A DNA stretch of 64,000 nucleotides. Source: Parabacteroides goldsteinii DSM 19448 = WAL 12034. Lineage in GTDB: Bacteria > Bacteroidota > Bacteroidia > Bacteroidales > Tannerellaceae. Below the pieces are notes generated by a model. That model was not told the origin of the DNA. It did not search any database and saw only the letters and a list, made by a program, of their open reading frames with translations. Where the stretch lies: NCBI RefSeq assembly GCF_000969835.1, contig NZ_KQ033912.1, positions 124,001 to 188,000 of the forward strand, given 5' to 3'. Of the stretch, positions 40,674 to 47,463 are shown in pieces (the first letter of the stretch is position 1; each line of letters opens with the position of its first letter). The position numbers and the translations under genes were made by a program.

Positions 40674-40729
40674 CCTACTCTTCTTCGGATTTAGATAGTC
40701 GAATGAAGTGATTCATTCTGTTTTGTCGG

Positions 40730-40756
40730 TTATATTACCATCATACACCTCCTTTT
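40730..40756 (-). promoter_or_regulatory. Strong ribosome-binding site and four-codon micro-ORF, copy A
   Basis: On the minus strand AAAAGGAGGTGT is followed by ATG ATG GTA ATA TAA. The same arrangement occurs at 43191-43217. Strong Shine-Dalgarno sites are uncommon in this phylum, so its conservation before two NVEALA genes is notable. Confidence 0.45.
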
Positions 40757-40766
40757 CGAGGTCTCC

Positions 40767-40809
40767 GGGAGTTTGCTTGTACTATTTTGCGGTTGTGCAG
40801 CAAACTCCC
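40767..40809. terminator. Perfect 11-bp hairpin before NVEALA 1, copy A
   Basis: GGGAGTTTGCT and AGCAAACTCCC are separated by about 21 bases. There is no T-tract on either side, so an attenuator or RNA element is as likely as a terminator. The same hairpin is at 43228-43269. Confidence 0.5.
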
Positions 40810-40819
40810 ATTCGTTCGA

Positions 40820-41165
40820 TCACCGAACATTCCCCTTTATCTTTACTTTGACAGGTTGATTGTTAATACTATTGTACTTGATCGTAACGACTTCATCGAA
40901 GAAACCTGTGTCTTTCGGTGTCATCTTAATTCCTACCCGAAGAGATTCTCCGGGTTTCGCAGGTCGTTTGTCATAGGTGGCTGCCGTGCAGCCGCAGGTG
41001 GTACTTACGTCCACGATCACAAGGGGATTGTCCCCGGTGTTTTTTATTTCTATGGTTGTCTCCTTTACTCCCGATTTGTCGAAAGTACCGAAATCGATTT
41101 CTGTCTTTGTTGCTTCGGCTGCTGTTTTCGGTATATTTTTGTTTGGGCTGTGTACCAGGTTTTCC
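40820..41165 (-). pseudogene. Truncated DUF1573 domain (remnant)
   Basis: From the motif SPNKNIPKT onward the frame matches the C-terminal half of the intact DUF1573 gene at 43280-44161 almost residue for residue (TEIDFGTFDKSGVKETTIEI, VDVSTTCGCTAATYDKRPAK). Upstream of it there is a stop codon and then the 41172 gene, so signal peptide and thioredoxin-like domain are missing. It is probably a recombination remnant. Confidence 0.8.
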
Positions 41166-41171
41166 TGGTTT

Positions 41172-41738
41172 CTACTTTACATTGAATGAATCTAATATTT
41201 CTTTTATCTTCTCGTTAATCTCAGATTGTTCTGCTAAATTATTTCTCAAAGATATTTTTATACAATGTACAATATTTTTATTTTGCTTAAATAAATAATA
41301 GGTACGATATGTGACAGTTTTACCGTCCATTTCTTTACTATCTTTAATTATGAAAAATCTTTTTTGCTCTTTGGTTGGCCATATGTTATTTTTTTTTACT
41401 GGTACGGGAGAAGATATAAGAGACATTTCTAATTGTTCTATCTCTTCTACTGATAAAGTTTTATTGTCTGTTTTTTGATAGCTTTGTATATCTATACCGA
41501 TTGTTTTTGGAATATCTTCTATGTTTTTAATGGGAGTGCTCCATGCCCAATAAAAAAGATGAAATCCATTAATGTCTCTTTCTCCCGGATTTATTCCATC
41601 TCCAGGCATTCCTGACATAGGTTCCCACTCAGCTGGAATACAAATTGAATACAACTTATTAGTTATTATTTTTAATCCATTGTCACTAGTAAAAGAACAT
41701 AAGATTAGTATTATAGGGAAAATGTATGTTTTTATCAT
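41172..41738 (-). CDS. Secreted protein of unknown family in NVEALA module 2
   Basis: A 188-residue protein with an N-terminal signal (TYIFPIILILCSFTSDN). The mature part has alternating beta and helix (KLYSICIPAEWEPMSG, ERDINGFHLFYWAWSTP, GKTVTYRTYYLFKQNKNIVHCIKISLR). It could be a PsbP/DcrB-like fold, judged only from pattern. Its start overlaps the propeller gene's stop by 4 bp (translational coupling). It is AT-rich and is followed directly by the DUF1573 remnant. Confidence 0.6.
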   Translation of the reverse strand: MIKTYIFPIILILCSFTSDNGLKIITNKLYSICIPAEWEPMSGMPGDGINPGERDINGFHLFYWAWSTPIKNIEDIPKTIGIDIQSYQKTDNKTLSVEEIEQLEMSLISSPVPVKKNNIWPTKEQKRFFIIKDSKEMDGKTVTYRTYYLFKQNKNIVHCIKISLRNNLAEQSEINEKIKEILDSFNVK

Positions 41739-42766
41739 TTTTCTTTTATTTTAGGTAAATCGTATATATATATTTCATTTTCAATACTGTTGTCTAAAGC
41801 GTATAATTTATTATATTTTCTGCTAATGGCCATTAATGATATCTTTCTGTCAAATTCAAAACAAGCAATAGCTCTGCCTTCCCAAGTCCAAACTTGTAGT
41901 TCACAGTGATTATCCTTCTTTGTATTACGTGGATTGGAATTCTCACACAATATGTAGATATGATCATTAGTAGCATAGGGTTGCCCCATATAATAACCTG
42001 ATTGATACTGTACTTCTTCTTCAAAATTTGTAGAATAAGGTTCAATTTGTACATCTATATCATGTAATAAGTGAGCATTCTGATCATATATCCTCAAATG
42101 TTTGAAACGTGCATAAAAACTTGCAAATTTTTTACCATTAGGATGGACAACACAGGTTTTCAAATAAGTAACAAATAGAGGAGGAGTATTCTTTTTTCTT
42201 TTAATTTCAACCCAATTTGGATAAATATCTGTTTTAATAATTTCTCCCGTTTTTTCATTTAGCAAACAGTATTCATTTTCTTCATCTAGTCTTCCTAAAG
42301 TCAGATATATATCGTCCGCTAGTGGATAAAAGCCATTATTAGAAATCCCCTGTTCAAAAACGGGTTGATTATTAACTACTTTGAGCTCATTATTTTGAAT
42401 AGCAACAGTTTTCAAAAGATTACTTCCTACTTCTAACACCTTAAATTCATTTTCATATAAATAAAAACTACGTGTATCTAATAGATTGAAATCATTAGGA
42501 CCTTGTCCTCGATTTCCCATATCTCCAATATAAGAACAATCAGGAAGATTAAAAAGGGAGAAAAGTTTTTCTTCCTTTTCTTTATAAACAACTAATTTTT
42601 CACCAACAATTCCCATATAACGAGGCAACAAGACAGGCACGGGTAATTGTGTTACCTGTGCCTGTAGTTTACCTGTTTGTGGAAATGAAGTTACAATTGT
42701 TGCTTTCTCATTGTCATGATCACATGCATTAAGAACAAATAACAATAATAATAATAGATGCTTCAT
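41735..42766 (-). CDS. Six-bladed beta-propeller (TolB-like) lipoprotein, NVEALA module 2
   Basis: A 343-residue lipoprotein (signal LLFVLNAC, Cys 15) with SYIGDMGNRGQGPNDF at about 76-91, the same G-x-x-G-x-G-P-x-(D/E) block as in the other two propeller proteins. Other blade-like segments are MGIVGEKLVVYKEKEEKLFSLF, ILCENSNP and LYALDNSIENEIYIYDL. AT-rich. It follows NVEALA 2 by 33 bp and overlaps the next gene by 4 bp. Confidence 0.82.
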   Translation of the reverse strand: MKHLLLLLLFVLNACDHDNEKATIVTSFPQTGKLQAQVTQLPVPVLLPRYMGIVGEKLVVYKEKEEKLFSLFNLPDCSYIGDMGNRGQGPNDFNLLDTRSFYLYENEFKVLEVGSNLLKTVAIQNNELKVVNNQPVFEQGISNNGFYPLADDIYLTLGRLDEENEYCLLNEKTGEIIKTDIYPNWVEIKRKKNTPPLFVTYLKTCVVHPNGKKFASFYARFKHLRIYDQNAHLLHDIDVQIEPYSTNFEEEVQYQSGYYMGQPYATNDHIYILCENSNPRNTKKDNHCELQVWTWEGRAIACFEFDRKISLMAISRKYNKLYALDNSIENEIYIYDLPKIKEK

Positions 42767-42799
42767 AATAACAACATTCCTTAAATAAACATTCGTGAA

Positions 42800-43072
42800 T
42801 TAATGCCAACAACGTTCTTGCTGCCAAACACTTACTGCTGTACTGGAATTACAATCCATACAACGTGTATAAGTAAAAAAGAAAGAAGAATTATCGTCTT
42901 GACTAAATCTAAAGCAAACCCATCCGTCTGGGGTCCATTCGTTGAAAGCCAAAGCTTCCACATTAGCAAGTGCCAGTTCTGATAATTCCACTTGATTTTG
43001 ACTCTGGATGAAATTCCAGCCTGCTGTAGCTGCTATCGCAACTAGAGCCATGATACCGAATAACTTTTTCAT
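42800..43072 (-). CDS. NVEALA family secreted peptide 2
   Basis: The 90-residue product has a hydrophobic N-terminus (GIMALVAIAATAG), a leader QSQNQVELSELALANVEALA (motif at 37-42), closely like peptide 1, and a different tail with four Cys (WVCFRF, TRCMDC, ERCWH). Leader conserved and tail variable: the pattern of a precursor whose business part is the C-terminus. It is preceded by the hairpin and micro-ORF copy B. Confidence 0.87.
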   Translation of the reverse strand: MKKLFGIMALVAIAATAGWNFIQSQNQVELSELALANVEALAFNEWTPDGWVCFRFSQDDNSSFFFTYTRCMDCNSSTAVSVWQQERCWH

Positions 43073-43190
43073 ATTCGTATATGTTTAATTATTTATTAAA
43101 ATCATTATTTAATCAGGCTATTTTCTATCTTTGCCTACTGTTATTCGGATTAGATAGTCGAATGGCACCTGTATCATTCTGTTTTGTCGG

Positions 43191-43217
43191 TTATATTACC
43201 ATCATACACCTCCTTTT
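43191..43217 (-). promoter_or_regulatory. Strong ribosome-binding site and four-codon micro-ORF, copy B
   Basis: AAAAGGAGGTGT followed by ATG ATG GTA ATA TAA on the minus strand, matching copy A. It lies about 120 bases before the NVEALA 2 start. Confidence 0.45.
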
Positions 43218-43227
43218 CGGGGTCTCC

Positions 43228-43269
43228 GGGAGTTTGCTTGTACAATTCGAGGTCGTGCAGCAAACTCCC
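43228..43269. terminator. Perfect 11-bp hairpin before NVEALA 2, copy B
   Basis: GGGAGTTTGCT and AGCAAACTCCC about 20 bases apart, just downstream of the DUF1573 stop on the minus strand. It has no T-tract; attenuator or structured RNA is possible. Confidence 0.5.
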
Positions 43270-43279
43270 ATTTGTTCGA

Positions 43280-44161
43280 TCACTGAACATTCCCCTTCAT
43301 CTTTACTTTGACAGGTTGATTGTTAATACTATTGTACTTGATCGTCACGACTTCATCGAAGAAACCTGTGTCTTTCGGTGTCATCTTAATTCCCACCCGA
43401 AGGGTTTCTCCGGTTTTTGCAGGTCGTTTGTCGTATGTGGCTGCTGTGCAGCCGCAGGTGGTACTTACGTCCACTATCACAAGGGGATTGTCCCCGGTGT
43501 TTTTTATTTCTATGGTCGTCTCCTTTACTTCCGATTTGTCGAAAGTACCGAAGTCGATTTCTGTCTTTGTTGTTTCGGCTGTTGTTTTCGGTATATTTTT
43601 GTTCGGACTGTCCTTACCTGTAATCTGTTTCAGATACAGTTCTTTAACATCTGTGTTATGTACCGGATTCCCTAATACAGTGACTTTATTGTCCTTATCT
43701 AGCAGGAATGTCTGGAAAGTTATGTCTGCCGGGAATTTGTTCAGTTTGTTTAGTCGATCGTCTATATCAATACAGATAGGGCGATCGAATGCGTCTCGTT
43801 TCAGGAGGTAACGTATTTCCTTCGCATCTTTTGGATGCATGAAGAAGAGGAAAGGAACTTTTCCCTGTGTTACTGAATCAGTGTATTCGATCAGTTCCTT
43901 CCATTTATGAAGTTGCAGTTTACAACTGGTGCAACCGATAGAGTCTACATATATTAATACCTTATATTCAGATTGTGGGATTTGGAAATCCGTAGTATCT
44001 GTCAGATAGCGGGTGAAGGTCAGGTTTTCAGGGAACTGTATTTGTTTCCCTTGCCATTCGCTGACCAGATGCGCAATCTTATTTTCCTTCTCTTTCTGTT
44101 CGTTGTAGCAGGAAAAGAAGGTGGTTGCTATTAATAATATGTAAAGATAAAAGGCTTTCAT
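43280..44161 (-). CDS. Thioredoxin-like/DUF1573 lipoprotein
   Basis: A 293-residue lipoprotein (signal TFFSC, Cys 18). Residues about 60-180 look thioredoxin-like (YKVLIYVDSIGCTSCKLQLHKWKELI, with C-T-S-C, and CIDIDDRLNKLNKFPADITFQTFLLDKDNKV). The C-terminal part from about 200 is DUF1573, an immunoglobulin-like domain (TEIDFGTFDKSEVKETTIEIKNTGDNPLVIVDVSTTCGCTAATYDK). It may keep Cys-containing substrates, such as the linked peptides, in the right redox state (inference). The intact copy is the third gene of module 3. Confidence 0.88.
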   Translation of the reverse strand: MKAFYLYILLIATTFFSCYNEQKEKENKIAHLVSEWQGKQIQFPENLTFTRYLTDTTDFQIPQSEYKVLIYVDSIGCTSCKLQLHKWKELIEYTDSVTQGKVPFLFFMHPKDAKEIRYLLKRDAFDRPICIDIDDRLNKLNKFPADITFQTFLLDKDNKVTVLGNPVHNTDVKELYLKQITGKDSPNKNIPKTTAETTKTEIDFGTFDKSEVKETTIEIKNTGDNPLVIVDVSTTCGCTAATYDKRPAKTGETLRVGIKMTPKDTGFFDEVVTIKYNSINNQPVKVKMKGNVQ

Positions 44162-44169
44162 ATCGTTTG

Positions 44170-45228
44170 CTAAATCTTAAATTCTATAATCGGATCATCG
44201 CTTTTCACCTCGGTGGCGACAATCGTATTTGTTTCTTCGTTTACATCAATGCCGTGTATTGCGTGATCAAGAGTGTATTTTTGTACCGGATTTCCTTTCA
44301 GGTCGAATACATAAATAAATCTGCCTCCGTCTTCCAGTTCTTTTCCCTGCTTATAGGCGGCCAATTCATCTTTTAACTTCATTCCCTGAAATACCGCATA
44401 AATGTATTTGTCGGTAACTTTTATATCATTGAATCCCATAATTCCGTCCGGGACACCTGAACCGTCACGTGCCGTTTTGAACTCGGGCTCTCCGTTTGGG
44501 CCATACAATACTTTATGCGTACTGTCTTTTAAATTGTATATTTCCAGTGTTTCTCCCAATTGGGTGGCCATTGCCAATATACCATTATCGGGATTATAGT
44601 CCATGAAGGGACGCCAAGCTTGTGCCAATGCCGGACGCGATGTCTCTTCTTCTGCTGCTTCGCTGGGTATAGTGCCGTGGTTTTGGATGGCTTTGCCATC
44701 GCCGTCTACTTCCCAAAAACGGTGCTCACCCATGTAGTCGGGAACCAAAAATCCCGATTCCATCGTATGAAAGTCGAGCGAACGGACTAATTTCTTATCT
44801 AATTTGATCTCTTCGACCCGTTCCGCTGAACCGTTAGTCGAAGAGATTTTCCAACGTGTAATCTCCATCTTATTGGCATCAAGTGCCCATAAAGAGTCTA
44901 AGGAGTTGAATTGGATGCTGATAGCCGATAGCATTTCCTGTGGGGCCTCTCCACGTCTACCGAATGAAGCGATGTGTTTCCATTCCGGATAGGTAAATGC
45001 ATGTAAATAATGATCCATATTATGTAGGTCCATGACAACAGCGATACTGTCCCTGACCGCTACCCGGAAGGGGTAGCGGAACAGGATAGTATCCAGGTTG
45101 ATTACCTGTGCACTGAGCGCCTTGGTTTTGGGAAAATCCGAGTATCTTGGAAAGTGCGAATCCGGAGAACTCGAACAGGCGGTCAGATAACTAATACCTA
45201 TTAATAATATGGATAAAGGATACTTCAT
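44170..45228 (-). CDS. Six-bladed beta-propeller (TolB-like) lipoprotein, NVEALA module 3
   Basis: A 352-residue lipoprotein (signal ISYLTAC, Cys 18). HIASFGRRGEAPQEM carries the conserved propeller block; TDKYIYAVFQGMKLKDE and YALDHAIHGIDVNEETNTIVATEV are others. Its base composition is close to the genome's, unlike the AT-rich modules 1 and 2. It begins directly after the NVEALA 3 stop (no gap). Confidence 0.85.
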   Translation of the reverse strand: MKYPLSILLIGISYLTACSSSPDSHFPRYSDFPKTKALSAQVINLDTILFRYPFRVAVRDSIAVVMDLHNMDHYLHAFTYPEWKHIASFGRRGEAPQEMLSAISIQFNSLDSLWALDANKMEITRWKISSTNGSAERVEEIKLDKKLVRSLDFHTMESGFLVPDYMGEHRFWEVDGDGKAIQNHGTIPSEAAEEETSRPALAQAWRPFMDYNPDNGILAMATQLGETLEIYNLKDSTHKVLYGPNGEPEFKTARDGSGVPDGIMGFNDIKVTDKYIYAVFQGMKLKDELAAYKQGKELEDGGRFIYVFDLKGNPVQKYTLDHAIHGIDVNEETNTIVATEVKSDDPIIEFKI

Positions 45229-45459
45229 CTATCTACAATTGATATATTTTCTTTTAACCCAATCTCCATAACAATCAACGGAACCTTCTCCCAAGCACAG
45301 AACATCTATATATTCATCTTCAGGATTTGCCAGGGCTTCGATGTTTGCAAATGTCAATTCTGTCATGCCGTTTTCATTGCTTTGTGCCGTATATAAATAA
45401 GTGGCAGCAATAAAGGATATCAGTCCTAATGTTAGTTTAAATGTTTTTTTTCTCATCAT
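45229..45459 (-). CDS. NVEALA family secreted peptide 3
   Basis: The 76-residue product starts MMRKKTFKLTLGLISFIAATYLYTAQ, then has a leader with FANIEALAN (motif at 39-44, NIEALA form) and a short tail with three Cys (VLCLG, VDCYG, INCR). It is the first gene of the island transcript, with a clear promoter upstream and the regulator gene divergent. Confidence 0.85.
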   Translation of the reverse strand: MMRKKTFKLTLGLISFIAATYLYTAQSNENGMTELTFANIEALANPEDEYIDVLCLGEGSVDCYGDWVKRKYINCR

Positions 45460-45479
45460 TTATTGTATTTAAGTTTTAA

Positions 45480-45510
45480 CGAAGATAGGGCTATTTATTT
45501 GAAAAAGCAA
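45480..45510 (-). promoter_or_regulatory. Predicted promoter of the NVEALA 3 transcript
   Basis: On the minus strand TTGC (45507-45510), 19 bases, then TATCTTCG (45480-45487), a good -33/-7 pair. The start codon is 21 bases on. Confidence 0.6.
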
Positions 45511-45595
45511 GTGCGTTTACTCTTTTGAGATAGTGAAAATCAAAGATCTTGTCATTTTTACTGGTTAGCGATTAGTATAGTATTGAGATGGATGG

Positions 45596-45633
45596 ATGCA
45601 AAAGATATGCAGTTTATATGCATATAATATGCA
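45596..45633. repeat. Four ATGCA sites phased by 11 bp
   Basis: ATGCA begins at 45596, 45607, 45618 and 45629, exactly 11 bp apart (about one helical turn). The last three are within ATATGCA. The array lies between the divergent promoters of NVEALA 3 and the regulator gene and is well placed for a cooperative regulator. Confidence 0.65.
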
Positions 45634-45733
45634 AGAACCTATTTTCTGTTTGATAATGTTTTGTTTATGGCTTTGCATGAATTGAGCATATTTTATATTT
45701 AAGATTAAAGCTTATTGTTGAAAAAAATATTCA

Positions 45734-45741
45734 TATTTTTG
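45734..45741 (+). promoter_or_regulatory. Predicted -7 box of the regulator gene
   Basis: TATTTTTG matches TAnnTTTG exactly and ends 22 bases before the ATG at 45764. The -33 box is not clear (TTG at 45715-45717). Confidence 0.5.
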
Positions 45742-45763
45742 TTGAAATAAACAGATTGAATCT

Positions 45764-46822
45764 ATGAAAAAAAACATGAGTCTATATTGGGCATTTTTTA
45801 TTTTGTCGGTAATCCTGAGCGGAGGCATACTCTATTATAAGGTATATAACGAAATAAAGATAGAAGCGTATGATATTTTTGAAGAAGTAGTGAATATGGA
45901 TGTTGATGCGCGGATAAAAAATGAAAAAGTTGTTTATAAGAGGGTGAAAAAGGAGCAGTTTCATTTGGATTCTACCTATATTCAGACGTCAGCGGGAATA
46001 GATGCCCAAAGAAAAGAATTAACGTCGAATGCATCCAATAAGTATAACCTGATGCAGCATTATCTCAGTGATTGTACTCCCGTGCAAGTTTCGGCCATTG
46101 ATAGTTTGTTTCAGATTGTTTTACAACGAGCTGGCATTTCTGCTAAAACTGTTGTAAAATCTATAGGAAAAGATTTCCCAGATAAATCGGCAGATGTGGT
46201 TACTTACAGTAAAGACATCCCTTTTATCTTTTTATATGTTGATTTGCCGATGAAAAAAATAGAAATGCCGGTTTACAATTTTACTTTAGGTTTGCAGGGC
46301 TTTATTCAATGTCCATTCTCTTATTTGTTAAAGAAGGCGCAGCACTTATTCTTATTCTGGTTTTTGGTATCAATTTTGGCTATTGCTTTATTGGTGCTAA
46401 TACTATTTACGATAAGTCCGTTTATCCGGAAAAGAGGTAGAATTCTTTTTCCGAAAAATAAGGGATCTGATATTATCAAACATGTAGAACAAACAACCAG
46501 GGAGTGGCTGAGCGTTACAGATACAATTCTTCTGGATGAAATAAGTGGCGAAGTTAAGTGTGATGATGAAATAGTATTACGTTTAAAAGGGTTGAATTTA
46601 AAGTTATTTGCTCTATTTGTTAAAAACAAGGATGTTTGTGTTGTGTATGATCAGTTGAAAGTAGATATATGGAATAATGAGAATTTAAGTAATGCAACAA
46701 TAAGTATACAAATTGGAAAATTGGAGAAAGAATTACAAACAAAAATACCATTTTTGTCTATTGAAAATATTCGTGGAGTAGGATATCATTTAGTAGTTTC
46801 TAAATCGCCTTCCGACAAATGA
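45764..46822 (+). CDS. Membrane-anchored winged-helix transcriptional regulator (ToxR-like layout)
   Basis: A 352-residue protein with TM helices at about 7-25 and 195-220. The loop between them (about 26-194) is helical at first (EAYDIFEEVVNMDVDARIKNEKVVYKRVK) and later beta, and lies outside the cytoplasm. After TM2 comes an OmpR-type winged-helix domain (about 235-352) ending IENIRGVGYHLVV. There is no kinase or receiver domain. It could carry a signal from the periplasm directly to DNA, the reverse of the ToxR order. Divergent from the NVEALA transcript, so probably its regulator (inference). Confidence 0.78.
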   Translation: MKKNMSLYWAFFILSVILSGGILYYKVYNEIKIEAYDIFEEVVNMDVDARIKNEKVVYKRVKKEQFHLDSTYIQTSAGIDAQRKELTSNASNKYNLMQHYLSDCTPVQVSAIDSLFQIVLQRAGISAKTVVKSIGKDFPDKSADVVTYSKDIPFIFLYVDLPMKKIEMPVYNFTLGLQGFIQCPFSYLLKKAQHLFLFWFLVSILAIALLVLILFTISPFIRKRGRILFPKNKGSDIIKHVEQTTREWLSVTDTILLDEISGEVKCDDEIVLRLKGLNLKLFALFVKNKDVCVVYDQLKVDIWNNENLSNATISIQIGKLEKELQTKIPFLSIENIRGVGYHLVVSKSPSDK

Positions 46823-46871
46823 AGATGTATTTCTGTTTTTGTTTTCTCCAACTATCAAAATGACACTACTC

Positions 46872-46924
46872 TACCGGGTAAATCGGATTAATATACCGGG
46901 TAAAATAAAATACCCTACCGGGTA
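46872..46924. repeat. 22-bp-period array of TACCGGGTA (three copies)
   Basis: TACCGGGTA at 46872, 46894 and 46916, exactly 22 bp apart, with AT-rich spacers. The core is almost palindromic (TACC-G-GGTA). It is 160-210 bp before the GlsB-type gene. Confidence 0.75.
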
Positions 46925-47082
46925 ATATTTTTTAACATATCAAAGCGGTTTTCAAAATCGCTATTCGCTATCAAAATGTAAATTACAACACCTTTCTGAT
47001 CGAGTAATACCTAACCATCAATTCGTTTAAACATAAACTCCCTATCCTTTGTTTATTAATCAGAACACTAAATTAAGTTATT

Positions 47083-47325
47083 ATGGGAATTATCAGTTCG
47101 ATTATTATTGGTATCCTGGCAGGCTTCCTGGCCGGGAAAATATTGAAAGGGAGTGGATTCGGGTTGATTGTAAACCTGATAGTCGGTATTATCGGTGGCG
47201 TATTGGGTGGATGGCTATTCGGCCTGCTGGGACTAAGTGTAAACGGAGTGATCGGCAGCCTGGTGATGTCAACCATCGGCGCAATCGTTTTACTATGGAT
47301 CGTTTCACTATTCAAAAGAGAATAA
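47083..47325 (+). CDS. GlsB/YeaQ/YmgE family stress-associated membrane protein
   Basis: An 80-residue protein with three Gly-rich hydrophobic helices: IISSIIIGILAGFLAGKILKG, GLIVNLIVGIIGGVLGGWLFGLLG and VIGSLVMSTIGAIVLLWIVSLF. This is the transglycosylase-associated (DUF1328-like) family. Other, longer frames over this region do not make sense as proteins. A 22-bp array lies upstream. Confidence 0.88.
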   Translation: MGIISSIIIGILAGFLAGKILKGSGFGLIVNLIVGIIGGVLGGWLFGLLGLSVNGVIGSLVMSTIGAIVLLWIVSLFKRE

Positions 47326-47434
47326 GCAGCTTTGAGAATTGAAAAAAGTATACCTTTATCATATATACAACTATATATATTACAGTTAATACTTAATTTT
47401 CAATTCTCAATTTTAATTTTCAAAGCAAAACCCC

Positions 47435-47442
47435 TACCTTTG
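47435..47442 (+). promoter_or_regulatory. Predicted -7 box of the DUF4105 gene
   Basis: TACCTTTG fits TAnnTTTG exactly, 21 bases before the ATG at 47464. Confidence 0.55.
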
Positions 47443-47463
47443 TACGGTAAAAACAAATATCGT

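Larger units (their letters stand above)
43085..43610. repeat. Duplicated segment (copy B of 40640-41150)
   Basis: From about 43107 to 43610 the sequence repeats that at about 40650-41150 with a small number of differences: TATCTTTG, micro-ORF, hairpin and the C-terminal half of DUF1573. The two copies flank the middle module (NVEALA 2, propeller, unknown gene), and their direct orientation allows unequal recombination. Confidence 0.8.
45460..45763. other. 304-bp divergent promoter region of the NVEALA island
   Basis: It contains the NVEALA 3 promoter, the 11-bp ATGCA array, and the regulator promoter at 45734-45741 (TATTTTTG). No gene was seen. Confidence 0.7.

Noticed and set aside
43184..43811. 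Plus-strand frames over the DUF1573 gene, present in both copies
   Set aside because: They recur only because the DNA is duplicated; the minus-strand protein has a lipoprotein signal and known domains.
47332..47463. Upstream start for the DUF4105 gene
   Set aside because: The extra 44 residues come from AT-rich DNA upstream of the -7 box, and the ATG at 47464 starts a clear signal peptide.
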